From Pseudomonadaceae bacterium (GTDB lineage: Bacteria > Pseudomonadota > Alphaproteobacteria > UBA2136 > UBA6156): a stretch of DNA of 64,000 nucleotides. The DNA is taken from positions 62,001-126,000 of the forward strand of contig JACKLD010000014.1 of assembly GCA_024236095.1 (NCBI GenBank). The letters run 5' to 3'. Within the stretch, counting starts at the first letter, position 1. Every line of letters begins with the position of its first letter. Positions 51,759 through 60,537 of this stretch are shown piece after piece. The notes beneath the pieces were generated by a model. The model did not search any database, was not told the origin of the DNA, and was given only the letters and a program-made list of their open reading frames with translations. The position numbers were made by a program, and so were the translations under genes.

Positions 51759-53018
51759 ATGAACATCTGGGCTATCTGCCAATACTACCCGCCCGAGGTG
51801 GGCGCTCCCAGCGCACGCCTCTCCGGCATGGCCAAAACATGGCTTGAAATGGGCGCAAACGTGATGGTGCTCACCGGCATCCCCAACCACCCGGATGGCA
51901 TGGTGCCCGATGCCTATCAACACCGCCCCGCCTATTACGAGGAGACCATCGATGGCGTGCGGGTATGGCGCCACTGGCTGCACGTGGCCCCCAACAAGGG
52001 CAAATTCCGCCGCGTGCTCAATCAGGTCAGCTTCGCTGCCAGCGTGCTGTTCAACCTCTTCAAGGTCGCCCCCGCCGACAAGCCCGATATCGTGCTGGCC
52101 AGCTCCCCCAGCTTCTTCTGCGTCTTTTCCGGCTGGCTGTTGGCCCGCCGCTACGGCGCCAAATTTATCTTTGAAGTGCGCGACCTGTGGCCTGCCATCT
52201 TCGTGCAAATGGGCATCTTGAAGGAAGGCCTGCTGCTGCGTTTTCTGGAAAAACTGGAAATGTTCCTCTACCGCCGCGCCGATGCGGTGGTCACCGTCAC
52301 CCGCGCCTTTGCCCGCCAAATCGCCGCGCGGGGCATTGCTGCCGATAAATTGTTTGTGGTTTTCAACGGCGTCAGTGAAGACAAGGTGCACCTGGCCGCC
52401 GATGCCCGCGCCAGCGGCGCGGTAGAGCGTTTGCGCGGCAGCCTCGGCATTTCACCCCTCACCAAAGTCGTACTCTACATCGGCAACCACGGCGAGGCGC
52501 AGGCCCTCACCCAGATTGTGGATGCCGCCCGCATGATGGTCAAACGCACCGACGTGGTGTTTCTCTTTGTCGGCCAAGGCGCCGATAAAGAGAAACTGGT
52601 CGACTACGCCAAGGGCATCCCCAACATCCAGTTCCTTCCGGGCGTCACCCACAAAGAGGTCTGGACCTATTATGCCATGGCCGACATCAACATGGTCTGC
52701 CTCAAAAACATCCCCGATTTCGACATGTTCATCCCCAGCAAGATGTTCGAGATCATGGCCGCCAAAAGCTGCGCGGTGGCAGGCCTGCGCGGCGAAGGGG
52801 CTGAAATCATGGCCGAAAGCGGCGGCGCACTGGTAGTGCCCAGCGAAGAGCCCGACAAAATGGCCGACGCCATCGCCACCCTGCTCGATGATCCTACCCG
52901 CCGCGCCACCATGGCCGAGGCCGGATTGGCTTATGTGCAGGAAAACTTCCTCCACCGCAAACTGGCCGGGCAATATCTGGCACTGATGCGCAAACTGGCG
53001 GGGGCGAAGGAGGCATAA
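51759..53018 (+). CDS. family 4 glycosyltransferase
   Basis: 419 residues, GT-B fold. Start NIWAICQYYPPEVGAPSARL is the WcaI/WbuB-type acceptor domain; donor-domain features include IGNHGEAQALTQIVDAA and the E-x7-E region (SKMFEIMAAKSCAVAG..GEGAEIM). It should add a sugar to a lipid-linked polysaccharide intermediate. Immediately followed by the polyprenyl-phosphate sugar transferase gene, whose product would supply that intermediate. Confidence 0.92.
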   Translation: MNIWAICQYYPPEVGAPSARLSGMAKTWLEMGANVMVLTGIPNHPDGMVPDAYQHRPAYYEETIDGVRVWRHWLHVAPNKGKFRRVLNQVSFAASVLFNLFKVAPADKPDIVLASSPSFFCVFSGWLLARRYGAKFIFEVRDLWPAIFVQMGILKEGLLLRFLEKLEMFLYRRADAVVTVTRAFARQIAARGIAADKLFVVFNGVSEDKVHLAADARASGAVERLRGSLGISPLTKVVLYIGNHGEAQALTQIVDAARMMVKRTDVVFLFVGQGADKEKLVDYAKGIPNIQFLPGVTHKEVWTYYAMADINMVCLKNIPDFDMFIPSKMFEIMAAKSCAVAGLRGEGAEIMAESGGALVVPSEEPDKMADAIATLLDDPTRRATMAEAGLAYVQENFLHRKLAGQYLALMRKLAGAKEA

Positions 53019-53019
53019 C

Positions 53020-54021
53020 ATGGGCCAATGGATGGACGCCCTGCTGATTGTCGTGCCGTTCTTCACGGTGGCCCTGTTGGGCAAACGCGTGGTGGCATGG
53101 TGCACCTCCCATGGGCTGGTGGCAAACCATGACGACCGCCGCAGCCACACCACCCCCACCCCCCACGGCGGCGGCGTTGTCTTGGTGGTTCTGGGGGTGC
53201 CGCTGGGCCTATGGGCGGTGTGGGCCTTCCAGCTGCCCTACGGCTGGTTCCTTACCGTACTGCTGTTGGCCAGCGTCATGGTCGCGGTGGTGGGCTTTTT
53301 AGACGACAAGCATGAAATCTCGGCCCGCTGGCGGCTGGCGGTGCACTTGCTGGCGGTGGCGGTCGGTATCGGCTTTTTGCCACCGATGTTCGATTTCATG
53401 CCCCTGTGGCTTGATAAACTGATTCTGCTGCTGGCATGGGGATGGTTCGTCAACCTGTTCAATTTCATGGACGGCGCCGACGGACTGGCCTCGTCGGAGG
53501 CCGCCTTCATGACGCTGGCAGTGGCATTGTTTGTGCCGGTGTTCAAACCGCTGGCGTTGCCGCTGGCGGGCCTCAGCCTGGGGTTCCTCACCGTCAACTG
53601 GCAACCCGCCAAGGTGTTTTTGGGCGATGTCGGCAGCACTTGGCTGGGCTATGTGCTGGGCGGCTTGCTGTTGGTGGCCTGCGCCGACGACACATGGACG
53701 CTGGCATGGCCCCTGTTCACCTGCACACTGGTGTTTACCGCCGATGCCACCTACACCCTGCTGATACAACGACTGGCCCAAGGCCACAAACCATGGATAC
53801 CCCACCGCGAATTCTGGTTCCACCGCGTACTGCGTTTGGGGTACAGTCATGCGCAGTTGGCATGGCGGGTGGCGGCCCTCAACCTGTTGCTGTTGGTTAT
53901 CGCCATCATCGGCTGGGCCGCCGATGCCGGCATCTTCACCCTGCTGGCAGGCATGTTGGCAGTCGCGGTGGTCGCATGGCGCATCACATCAATGGAAGGA
54001 GTCGTCTATGGCAAACGCTAA
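53020..54021 (+). CDS. MraY/WecA-type polyprenyl-phosphate sugar-1-phosphate transferase
   Basis: 333 residues, about ten membrane helices. PNPT family motifs: PTPHGGG, GFLDDKHEIS, NLFNFMDGADGLASSE, and VFLGDVGSTWLGY, plus the cytoplasmic HREFWFHR loop (counterpart of the HEH motif). It transfers a HexNAc-1-phosphate to undecaprenyl phosphate to start a surface polysaccharide. Ribosome site AAGGAGG; galU overlaps its end by 14 bp. Confidence 0.94.
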   Translation: MGQWMDALLIVVPFFTVALLGKRVVAWCTSHGLVANHDDRRSHTTPTPHGGGVVLVVLGVPLGLWAVWAFQLPYGWFLTVLLLASVMVAVVGFLDDKHEISARWRLAVHLLAVAVGIGFLPPMFDFMPLWLDKLILLLAWGWFVNLFNFMDGADGLASSEAAFMTLAVALFVPVFKPLALPLAGLSLGFLTVNWQPAKVFLGDVGSTWLGYVLGGLLLVACADDTWTLAWPLFTCTLVFTADATYTLLIQRLAQGHKPWIPHREFWFHRVLRLGYSHAQLAWRVAALNLLLLVIAIIGWAADAGIFTLLAGMLAVAVVAWRITSMEGVVYGKR

Positions 54022-54910
54022 AGTCACCAAAGCAGTTATCCCTGTGGCAGGGTTGGGCACCCGCTTTTTACCCGCCACCAAGGCGATGCCCAAGGAAATG
54101 TTGACCGTGGTGGCCAAGCCGCTGATTCAATATGCGGTGGAAGAGGCGTTGGAGGCGGGGATTCGGGAGTTCGTGTTTGTAACCGGGCGCGGCAAGAGCG
54201 CGATTGAGAATCACTTTGACAAGCCGTACGAGCTTTCGGACACCTTGGCCAAGAAGGGCAAGATGCATGAGCTGGAACTGGTGGAGAAAATCCTCCCCAA
54301 AGACGCCCGCATCTACTACACGCGCCAGGGCGAACCCAAAGGCCTCGGCCATGCCATCCACGCGGCCGCAGGCATCACCCGTGACGAGCCGTTTGCAGTA
54401 CTGTTGCCCGATGACGTGATGTGCACTGGCAGTGAGAACGCCTTGGCCAAGATGCTGGATATTTACCACGAAACCGGAAAAAGCGTGTGTTTATGCGAAG
54501 AAGTGCCGATGGAGCGCACGTCCCAGTACGGAATTCTGGACGTGGTCGGCAGCGTTGAAAACCGCCGTGCCGCCGCCAAGGGGTTTGTGGAAAAGCCCAA
54601 GCCGGAAAAGGCCCCCAGCAATCTGGCGGTGATTGGCCGCTACGTGCTCACCGCCCGCCATATGGACTTTCTGGCCGAAGGCACGGTTGGTGCAGGGAAT
54701 GAAATCCAGTTGACCGATGCCATGGCCAAGGTGGCGGCTGAAAACGGCTTTTTCGGGTACGTGAGTGCCAGCAAGCGGTTTGATTGCGGCGACAAGGTGG
54801 GGTTCCAGATGGCCAACCTGTATTTTGCCCTGCAGGATGACTATATTGCGCCGCTGTTGGCACCCTATGTGTTGGAGGTGGCGGCAGGGTTGGAGCGGAG
54901 GGGAAAGTAG
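54008..54910 (+). CDS. galU: UTP-glucose-1-phosphate uridylyltransferase
   Basis: 300 residues. Nucleotidyl-transferase signature AGLGTRFLPATKAMPKEML, with GLGHAI and the E-K-P element (GFVEKPKPEKAPSN). Makes UDP-glucose, precursor of UDP-sugars used by the epimerase next door. Start inside the end of the preceding gene. Codon use in the first 250 bp and last 150 bp is a little less C-ending than that of its neighbours. Confidence 0.96.
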   Translation: MANAKVTKAVIPVAGLGTRFLPATKAMPKEMLTVVAKPLIQYAVEEALEAGIREFVFVTGRGKSAIENHFDKPYELSDTLAKKGKMHELELVEKILPKDARIYYTRQGEPKGLGHAIHAAAGITRDEPFAVLLPDDVMCTGSENALAKMLDIYHETGKSVCLCEEVPMERTSQYGILDVVGSVENRRAAAKGFVEKPKPEKAPSNLAVIGRYVLTARHMDFLAEGTVGAGNEIQLTDAMAKVAAENGFFGYVSASKRFDCGDKVGFQMANLYFALQDDYIAPLLAPYVLEVAAGLERRGK

Positions 54911-54914
54911 CAAC

Positions 54915-55931
54915 ATGACCATTTTCATCACCGGTGTCGCCGGCTTCATCGGTTTCAGTCTGGCCAAACGCCTGCTGGGTGAAGGCAAGCAGGTGGTCGG
55001 CATCGACAACCTGAACGACTACTACGACCCCACGTTGAAACAGGCGCGGCTGGATGAACTGGCCAAACTGGGCGGCAACTTCGCTTTCCATAAGACCGAC
55101 CTCGCCGACGCCTCCTCCCTCACCGCATTGATGCTGTCCACCAAGCCTTCCGTGGTGCTGCATGTGGGCGCACAAGCCAGCGTGCGCTACGGCCTCACCA
55201 ACCAGGTGGCATATCTCAACAGCAACCTCATCGGCCATTTCAACATTCTGGCCGCCTGCAAGGCGTTGCAAGAGCAAGAAGGCTGCCTTGCCCATTTGCT
55301 CTATGCCAGCAGCTCCAGCGTGTATGGCGGCAATGCCAAACCGGGGGAAGACACCAAAGCCTTTTGCGAGACCGACAACGTGATGGAACCGCAAAGCCTG
55401 TACGCCGCCACCAAGCTGGCCGATGAAGCAATGACCGAGGCGTGGTGCCACCAGTTCAAGGGCAGCAAAGGCTGGTTTCCGGCCAGCGGGTTGCGGTTTT
55501 TCACCGTGTACGGCCCGTGGGGACGCCCGGACATGAGCCCCGTGTTGTTTGCCAGCGCGATGTTGGATGGCCGCGCCATCCCGCTGTTCAACGGTGGCGA
55601 CCTGTGGCGCGACTTCACCTACATCGACGACATCGTGGAAGCCGTGGTGCGCCTGATGGACACTCCGCCCGCCCGTGGCCATGAAGTGTACAACCTCGGC
55701 AACCAAAACCCGGTACGCATGGACGAGTTCGTGCAGGTGCTGGGCAACGTGCTGGGCAAGCAGCCTCTGGTGGACGCCAAACCGTGGCCTCCCACCGAGG
55801 TTTACAAGACCTTCGCCGACACCCGCAAGCTCCACGCCGCCATCGGCTGGGCCCCGGCAACGCCCCTGCAAGACGGCCTGCAACGCTTTGCCGACTGGTA
55901 TGTGGCGTGGCACGGCAAATTCAAGGTATAA
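54915..55931 (+). CDS. NAD-dependent UDP-sugar epimerase (UDP-glucuronate 4-epimerase type)
   Basis: 338 residues, SDR fold. NAD motif TGVAGFIG, catalytic Ser in YASSSSVYG, Tyr-x3-Lys in SLYAATK, and the segment RFFTVYGPWGRPDM / FNGGDLWRDFTYIDDIVE typical of UDP-glucuronate 4-epimerases (CapI/LpsL). Supplies galacturonate-type units, which fits a uronic-acid lyase at 48665. Starts 4 bp after galU. Confidence 0.93.
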   Translation: MTIFITGVAGFIGFSLAKRLLGEGKQVVGIDNLNDYYDPTLKQARLDELAKLGGNFAFHKTDLADASSLTALMLSTKPSVVLHVGAQASVRYGLTNQVAYLNSNLIGHFNILAACKALQEQEGCLAHLLYASSSSVYGGNAKPGEDTKAFCETDNVMEPQSLYAATKLADEAMTEAWCHQFKGSKGWFPASGLRFFTVYGPWGRPDMSPVLFASAMLDGRAIPLFNGGDLWRDFTYIDDIVEAVVRLMDTPPARGHEVYNLGNQNPVRMDEFVQVLGNVLGKQPLVDAKPWPPTEVYKTFADTRKLHAAIGWAPATPLQDGLQRFADWYVAWHGKFKV

Positions 55932-55938
55932 TGTCCGC
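55927..55938 (+). promoter_or_regulatory. perfect -10 box TATAAT at a leaderless start
   Basis: TATAAT (55927-55932) ends 6 nt before ATG 55939 and overlaps the end of the epimerase gene. The -35 region is weak (TGGCGT or GGCGTG). Confidence 0.5.
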
Positions 55939-56421
55939 ATGTTTGCATTGCTGATGTTCCTGTTGCCCGCCCTGTGGCTGGGCTATGTGCTGGGCTACCT
56001 CGTCCAGTTGGCGGTGGGTGCGTTGCTGTACTATCGGCTGGCCGACCTCACCCCGTGGCTGATATCCCACCACACCGCCTTGGTCTGGTGGTCGGTCGGG
56101 CTTGCCATCGTCGGCAACCTGATGATCCTCACCAAAATCCATTACCATCTCAAAACCAAACTGAAGTGGTCGCTGCCGCTCACCTTTGCCGGCGGTGCAC
56201 TCTGGATAACCGCCTGCCTGATAAAACCCGGCTGGATTTTCGGCCCGTTCAACGGCCAGGTGATGTTCGCCTTCATGGTCGGCCTGTCGCTCACCGCCAT
56301 GCTCTCGTACACCGCCATGCTGCGCGATGAAATCGTGGCGGTCTTCGCCACCGTGCTGATGTGGGTGGGCGCGGTCGCCCTCTTTCATGCCGCCGTGCTG
56401 TGGATGTTCCCGCAACCATGA
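55939..56421 (+). CDS. small multi-pass membrane protein
   Basis: 160 residues with about five hydrophobic helices (FALLMFLLPALWLGYVLGYL; ALVWWSVGLAIVGNLMIL; MFAFMVGLSLTAMLSYTAML; VLMWVGAVALFHAAVLWMF). Not recognised. Its stop overlaps the nth start (ATGA), so the two are coupled. Confidence 0.75.
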   Translation: MFALLMFLLPALWLGYVLGYLVQLAVGALLYYRLADLTPWLISHHTALVWWSVGLAIVGNLMILTKIHYHLKTKLKWSLPLTFAGGALWITACLIKPGWIFGPFNGQVMFAFMVGLSLTAMLSYTAMLRDEIVAVFATVLMWVGAVALFHAAVLWMFPQP

Positions 56422-57071
56422 GCACCAACCTGAAAGGCAAGGCGCGGGTGGCCGAAATCTTCCGCCGCCTTGCGGATGCCACCCCCGAGCCCAAGACCGA
56501 ACTGGAATTCGCCAACGCCTACCAACTGCTGGTGGCGGTGGTGCTGTCGGCGCAGGCCACCGACAAAGGCGTCAACAAGGCCACCCGCACGCTGTTCGCC
56601 AAAGTCAAAACCCCCGCCGACATGCTGGCGCTGGGTGAAGAGTCCCTCACCGAACACATCAAGACCATCGGCCTGTTCCGCGCCAAGGCCAAAAACGTGA
56701 TGGGTCTCTCGCGCCTGCTGGTGCAGCAACACGGCGGCGAAGTCCCCCACCGGCGCGACCAGCTGGAAGCCCTGCCCGGTGTCGGTCGCAAAACCGCCAA
56801 TGTGGTGCTCAACTGCTGGTGGGGTGAGCCCACCATGGCGGTGGATACCCATGTCTATCGCGTAGCCAAACGCTTGGGGCTCTCCACGGGCACCACTCCA
56901 CGGGCGGTGGAAGACGACCTGCTGCGGATCATTCCCCAAACCTACCTGCGCCATGCCCACCACTGGCTCATCCTGCATGGCCGCTACACCTGCACCGCCC
57001 GCGCCCCCAAGTGCGCCACCTGCCCGCTGTCCGACCTTTGCCCCTCGGCCGGCAAGCTGTCTTCCAACTAG
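56418..57071 (+). CDS. nth: endonuclease III
   Basis: 217 residues. DNA glycosylase/AP lyase for oxidised pyrimidines. Helix-hairpin-helix LPGVGRKTANVVL with the catalytic Lys, catalytic Asp in VDTHVYRVAKRL, and the [4Fe-4S] cluster ligands C-x6-C-x2-C-x5-C (CTARAPKCATCPLSDLC). Normal length. Confidence 0.97.
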   Translation: MSTNLKGKARVAEIFRRLADATPEPKTELEFANAYQLLVAVVLSAQATDKGVNKATRTLFAKVKTPADMLALGEESLTEHIKTIGLFRAKAKNVMGLSRLLVQQHGGEVPHRRDQLEALPGVGRKTANVVLNCWWGEPTMAVDTHVYRVAKRLGLSTGTTPRAVEDDLLRIIPQTYLRHAHHWLILHGRYTCTARAPKCATCPLSDLCPSAGKLSSN

Positions 57072-57292
57072 CCGTGCACTGCACAATCCGCGTTTTCCAA
57101 CGGCCTTTATGACCTTTTGATGTATTCACCCACCTGTCCTTGCGACCATGCGTACAAGTTTGATTGTTTTTTTATCACCCACTGGGTAGCCTGAAGGTGT
57201 GGATGGCGATGCAAGATGACATCCATGGGGGAGAACAACCAACGTCCGGCACAGGCAATAGCCCTGCCGGAACAACAACGGAGGGGACGCAC

Positions 57293-57469
57293 ATGGAATA
57301 CAACGAAGGGGCCAAAGCAATCCGCAACACCTTTGTCGAGGTGCTGATGTGCAGCGGTGCCGACGAGGCCACCGAAGCTTCGCGCCGCATGGCCGACTGG
57401 ATGGGAATGGACCCGACCATGGTGGACAACCTGATTGAGGAGCTTGAGCAGTTTCGCCTGCGCTCGTAA
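57293..57469 (+). CDS. small unknown acidic protein
   Basis: 58 residues from ATG 57293, ribosome site GGAGGGG. Helical and acidic (EATEASRRMADWMGM, VDNLIEELEQFRL). Not recognised. The 220 bp before it hold a possible leader (TTGCGA near 57137 as a -35 candidate); a strong terminator follows at 57592. Confidence 0.6.
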   Translation: MEYNEGAKAIRNTFVEVLMCSGADEATEASRRMADWMGMDPTMVDNLIEELEQFRLRS

Positions 57470-57591
57470 AGGGCCCAAGGCGCCAAGAGGTTCGGCGGTC
57501 GCTTCGACAACACAAACGGCACGCGCTCCGAAGCCGACCACAGACCGGACATCCCACCTTGGAACGAGGGGTGGGACTTTGTAAGGGGGAC

Positions 57592-57623
57592 GAGAGGGGC
57601 CACACGGCCCCTTTCTCTTTTTT
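57592..57623 (+). terminator. rho-independent terminator
   Basis: GAGAGGGGCC (57592-57601), loop ACAC, GGCCCCTTTCTC (57606-57617) and TTTTTT. A smaller hairpin TCCCACC/GGTGGGA precedes it at 57552-57576. Confidence 0.85.
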
Positions 57624-58566
57624 AACGCCCGTCCATTTCCATCGACCGCACACCGGCAATCGACCGCAACCGCACCATCAGTTCTTCGGGGAGGCCCCGC
57701 TCACGCCGCAAGATATCGTCCATCCGTTCCAACAACTCCTGATGCCCTTTCAAGGGCCCCGGGACCCCGAGCCTCCCTCGCCGAAAGCCATCAATCAAAT
57801 CCTGCGCCGACACCGCGTCCCTCTTGTACTCCAACATGAGCCAATCATCGCGGTCCAGCCAAGACCGCGACAACAAGTTACCCTTATCAAAAAGTTTTCC
57901 AGAATTATGAACCAAATCAACAAAATGGTCGATATCCTCATCTCGCCCATACTGCCATAACCGCATCCCGCCATCCACAATGTTTACCCAAACGCCACCG
58001 CCATACATTTTGGTTGGTACCGAACCGAAAACACGTTTGGCAAATTCAAAAAACGTGATTACTTCGGGGTAAGCAAGCTGCCCGTACAATAGCGTACCAT
58101 CCGCACGGACAAGACCTTCCGGCAAAGAGCCCGAACAAGCATCAACATCCACGGCCACCTCATTTTTTCCCGCATCAAACGGCCACAAATCGTCACTCAT
58201 CTGCTCAATGCTCTCCGCCGTAATCAAACTTATTTCCCATATTTCATGGGCAACCATCACCAGCGCATATTCCATCAACACCCTCCTCAACACATCCTGG
58301 CTTGCCGCCTGTCCGCGCCGCACGTCGGCCAGCATCATGTTGGTGGCAAACCCAACCCGTGAGGCGTAATCGGCGCAACGGTTGCAAGGTGCCCGCAACG
58401 CCACTTCCACATTGGCCAACATTGCATGGAAGTAATAATCGAACAGCAACTTGACAATATTCGCCCTACCGCAAGACACACGCGGCACGGGCGGCACATG
58501 TGCCGCAGCAGCCGCGTCAAGAGGCCCTGTCGCCACGCGCATATCAACGGCTGTTCCGTGCTCCAT
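57622..58566 (-). CDS. unknown soluble protein
   Basis: 314 residues, no signal peptide or membrane segment; several cysteines in the first third (PCNRCADYA) and Asp/Trp-rich stretches (WLDRDDWLMLEYKRD). Not recognised. The leaderless-type promoter immediately upstream shares its layout with those of the next two leftward genes, which suggests common control. Confidence 0.65.
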   Translation of the reverse strand: MEHGTAVDMRVATGPLDAAAAAHVPPVPRVSCGRANIVKLLFDYYFHAMLANVEVALRAPCNRCADYASRVGFATNMMLADVRRGQAASQDVLRRVLMEYALVMVAHEIWEISLITAESIEQMSDDLWPFDAGKNEVAVDVDACSGSLPEGLVRADGTLLYGQLAYPEVITFFEFAKRVFGSVPTKMYGGGVWVNIVDGGMRLWQYGRDEDIDHFVDLVHNSGKLFDKGNLLSRSWLDRDDWLMLEYKRDAVSAQDLIDGFRRGRLGVPGPLKGHQELLERMDDILRRERGLPEELMVRLRSIAGVRSMEMDGR

Positions 58567-58601
58567 AAATTATTTGTATACACAATGCCCGTTTATGGCA
58601 A
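58567..58601 (-). promoter_or_regulatory. leaderless promoter of 57622-58566 gene
   Basis: Minus strand: -35 TTGCCA (58596-58601), 17 bp, -10 TACAAA (58573-58578), 6 nt to ATG. TGTATACA palindrome at 58575-58582 overlaps the -10 box. Confidence 0.65.
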
Positions 58602-58660
58602 GGGGCCCCTGTGCGCCACTGTCAATCACGCCACTTTCCGCTGAAAATCATATCAACTGT

Positions 58661-59074
58661 TTAAAACACCAGCGCACACTGGTTGTCGGTATCCCGCTTG
58701 AAGCCCTCCGGATATGCCCCATGCCCCACGGCAACCGATACCTTATAAAACTCCACCCCAAAACGATACGCCGTCGCAGCAGTTACGTAAGGCGGCACGA
58801 TTCCCAAACACCACCGTATCCCATTGCCATCGGCAATCCCGTGCATGACAAACGGCTCCCTTCCCTCACTGCAGGCAACTGCAAGGCTTTCTCCGTCCTC
58901 CCAAATCCGCACGCCATCGCCCTGCGCCCGCCCAGCCTTCCAATGCAATAACCTGTCTTTGGCATCGCAATAAAACCAATCCCTAACCATCGGCCCAACC
59001 CAGGCCCGCTCGTTCGCCTTCGCCGATACCGCCAGTGCCGTTGCACCCCCCAAAGCCAACATCCACTTTTTCAT
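58661..59074 (-). CDS. small secreted cysteine protein, paralogue 1
   Basis: 137 residues with a signal peptide (MLALGGATALAVSAKA). Shares with the neighbour at 59152-59574 the pattern W..M/V..D...YCDAKDR near the mature start, a Cys before a G.....VMHG/VLHG strand, the RWCLG/QWCLG block, and the identical C-terminal NCALVF. Four cysteines are in matching places. Not recognised; probably a small periplasmic or secreted beta-rich protein. Confidence 0.7.
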   Translation of the reverse strand: MKKWMLALGGATALAVSAKANERAWVGPMVRDWFYCDAKDRLLHWKAGRAQGDGVRIWEDGESLAVACSEGREPFVMHGIADGNGIRWCLGIVPPYVTAATAYRFGVEFYKVSVAVGHGAYPEGFKRDTDNQCALVF

Positions 59075-59110
59075 AGCCCACTATGTATACGAATAACTGT
59101 TTTATGGCAA
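59075..59110 (-). promoter_or_regulatory. leaderless promoter of secreted paralogue 1
   Basis: Minus strand: -35 TTGCCA (59105-59110), 17 bp, -10 TACATA (59082-59087), 7 nt to ATG; GTATAC core at 59085-59090. Confidence 0.65.
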
Positions 59111-59151
59111 CAAAGCAAAAAAGCGTTTCACACTTGCCGCATATCGACTTT

Positions 59152-59574
59152 TCAAAACACCAGCGCACAATTTCCTGTTTTATCAGGCTCAAGGTCAAGG
59201 GCATAATCCACGCCGGTTCCCACCTTGGTATCGGTTACCACCGTATACTGTTCCATACGTTCCAAATGGGCGTTTTCCCAAGTTATGCGCGGGTGTGCAG
59301 AAACCACCCCCAAGCACCATTGTACCCGCCCATCGTGTTTCTTCACCCCATGAAGCACCAAGGGAAAGTCACCAAGGCAACCAACAGTCGCATGTTCCAC
59401 CCGCACAAAGCCGCGCATATCCCTACTCAACCGCGTTCTTAACGCACGGTCTTTGGCGTCACAGTAAAAATAACGGTGAGGGTCAACATGCACGGGCTTC
59501 CACCACCTGCCGTCCGCCAAGGCCGCCGGCACCAACGCCGTTACCCCCGCAACGCCTACCAACCAACCTTTCAT
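59152..59574 (-). CDS. small secreted cysteine protein, paralogue 2
   Basis: 140 residues from ATG 59574, signal peptide (VGVAGVTALVPAALA). Tandem paralogue of 58661-59074 with the same YCDAKDR, CLG and NCALVF elements and four matching cysteines. A longer start at 59592 would fall inside the promoter. Function unknown. Confidence 0.7.
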   Translation of the reverse strand: MKGWLVGVAGVTALVPAALADGRWWKPVHVDPHRYFYCDAKDRALRTRLSRDMRGFVRVEHATVGCLGDFPLVLHGVKKHDGRVQWCLGVVSAHPRITWENAHLERMEQYTVVTDTKVGTGVDYALDLEPDKTGNCALVF

Positions 59575-59610
59575 GAAAAACAGCGTATACACTCTATTGC
59601 CTTAACGCAA
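59575..59610 (-). promoter_or_regulatory. leaderless promoter of secreted paralogue 2
   Basis: Minus strand: -35 TTGCGT (59605-59610), 17 bp, -10 TACGCT (59582-59587), 7 nt to ATG; GTATAC core at 59585-59590. Confidence 0.6.
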
Positions 59611-59613
59611 GAG

Positions 59614-60534
59614 TCAAAGCCTCCACATGGGCGGCAAAGGCGCCTCCTTTTCACCCAACCACACGCACCCGTGCCGGTATGCCGCAAAAATCGCCCGCCA
59701 CAAAGCCTCCTTGTCCACACACCCCACCCCAATCTTCTGCGGCCCGAACAGCCTCATATAGGCAACCCCCTTCACATCGGCCTGCTGACGTGCTCTCAAT
59801 GCTTGGTAAACCCCCGGAATATGCCAACGGTAAAACATGTCCTCCACATGCCGCACCCATCGCATGCGGCTGTACGGCCGCAACGGGCAATCATGGCGAG
59901 AAAGATGCAGCACATGGGTCGCCCCCTGCTCCACGGCACTGCCCACCGGCACCGGCTCGCACAGGCATCCATCCCACAAATGGTGCCCCCGCAAGTTGCG
60001 GCTTCCCCACAACGGCACCCGCGCCGAAGCCTTCATATTGGCCCTTACATGGGCCGCCGAAACCCCATGCAACGGCAACAACCGCTTCTTGCCATCCCGC
60101 CGTGTCACCACCGCAAACACCGGCATATCCAGCTTTTGCAAGACTCCACAGTCCAAAGGTTTAACTCTTCCCATCACCTCGTCCACCAAATAATCCAAGT
60201 CCATCACCGGCCGCCGTATCAACAACCGCCACGGGTTGATAAACCGCCCGTCGCAGTTATCCTCGGCATAAATGGTCGTCCCCATCCGTGCTTGTCCCGC
60301 CGCAAAATACGCCCCCGTCATTGCGCCGGAGCTACTCCCCACCACGCCGTCAAAGCAATCCCGATACCCCAACGCCTCCAGCGCACTTACAAACCCGCCC
60401 AAAATCGCCCCAGCCTGCCCGCCGCTTTCCAATACCAACCACAGTTTCCAAGGGTCACCGCGTTGACCGAAACGGCTCCCCCCCTCCCGCCGCTGTCGCA
60501 GCAGCGTCAACACATCTGGCCTGTCCGTAGCCAT
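59614..60534 (-). CDS. patatin-like phospholipase
   Basis: 306 residues. Oxyanion loop SGGQAGAILGGF, nucleophile motif GSSSG (GxSxG), and a late Asp in WDGCLCEPVPV (the family's D-G-A/G). It would hydrolyse lipid acyl esters in the cytoplasm or at the inner membrane. It starts 3 bp after motB and is probably in the mot operon, an uncommon partner for motility genes. Confidence 0.85.
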   Translation of the reverse strand: MATDRPDVLTLLRQRREGGSRFGQRGDPWKLWLVLESGGQAGAILGGFVSALEALGYRDCFDGVVGSSSGAMTGAYFAAGQARMGTTIYAEDNCDGRFINPWRLLIRRPVMDLDYLVDEVMGRVKPLDCGVLQKLDMPVFAVVTRRDGKKRLLPLHGVSAAHVRANMKASARVPLWGSRNLRGHHLWDGCLCEPVPVGSAVEQGATHVLHLSRHDCPLRPYSRMRWVRHVEDMFYRWHIPGVYQALRARQQADVKGVAYMRLFGPQKIGVGCVDKEALWRAIFAAYRHGCVWLGEKEAPLPPMWRL

Positions 60535-60537
60535 GCC

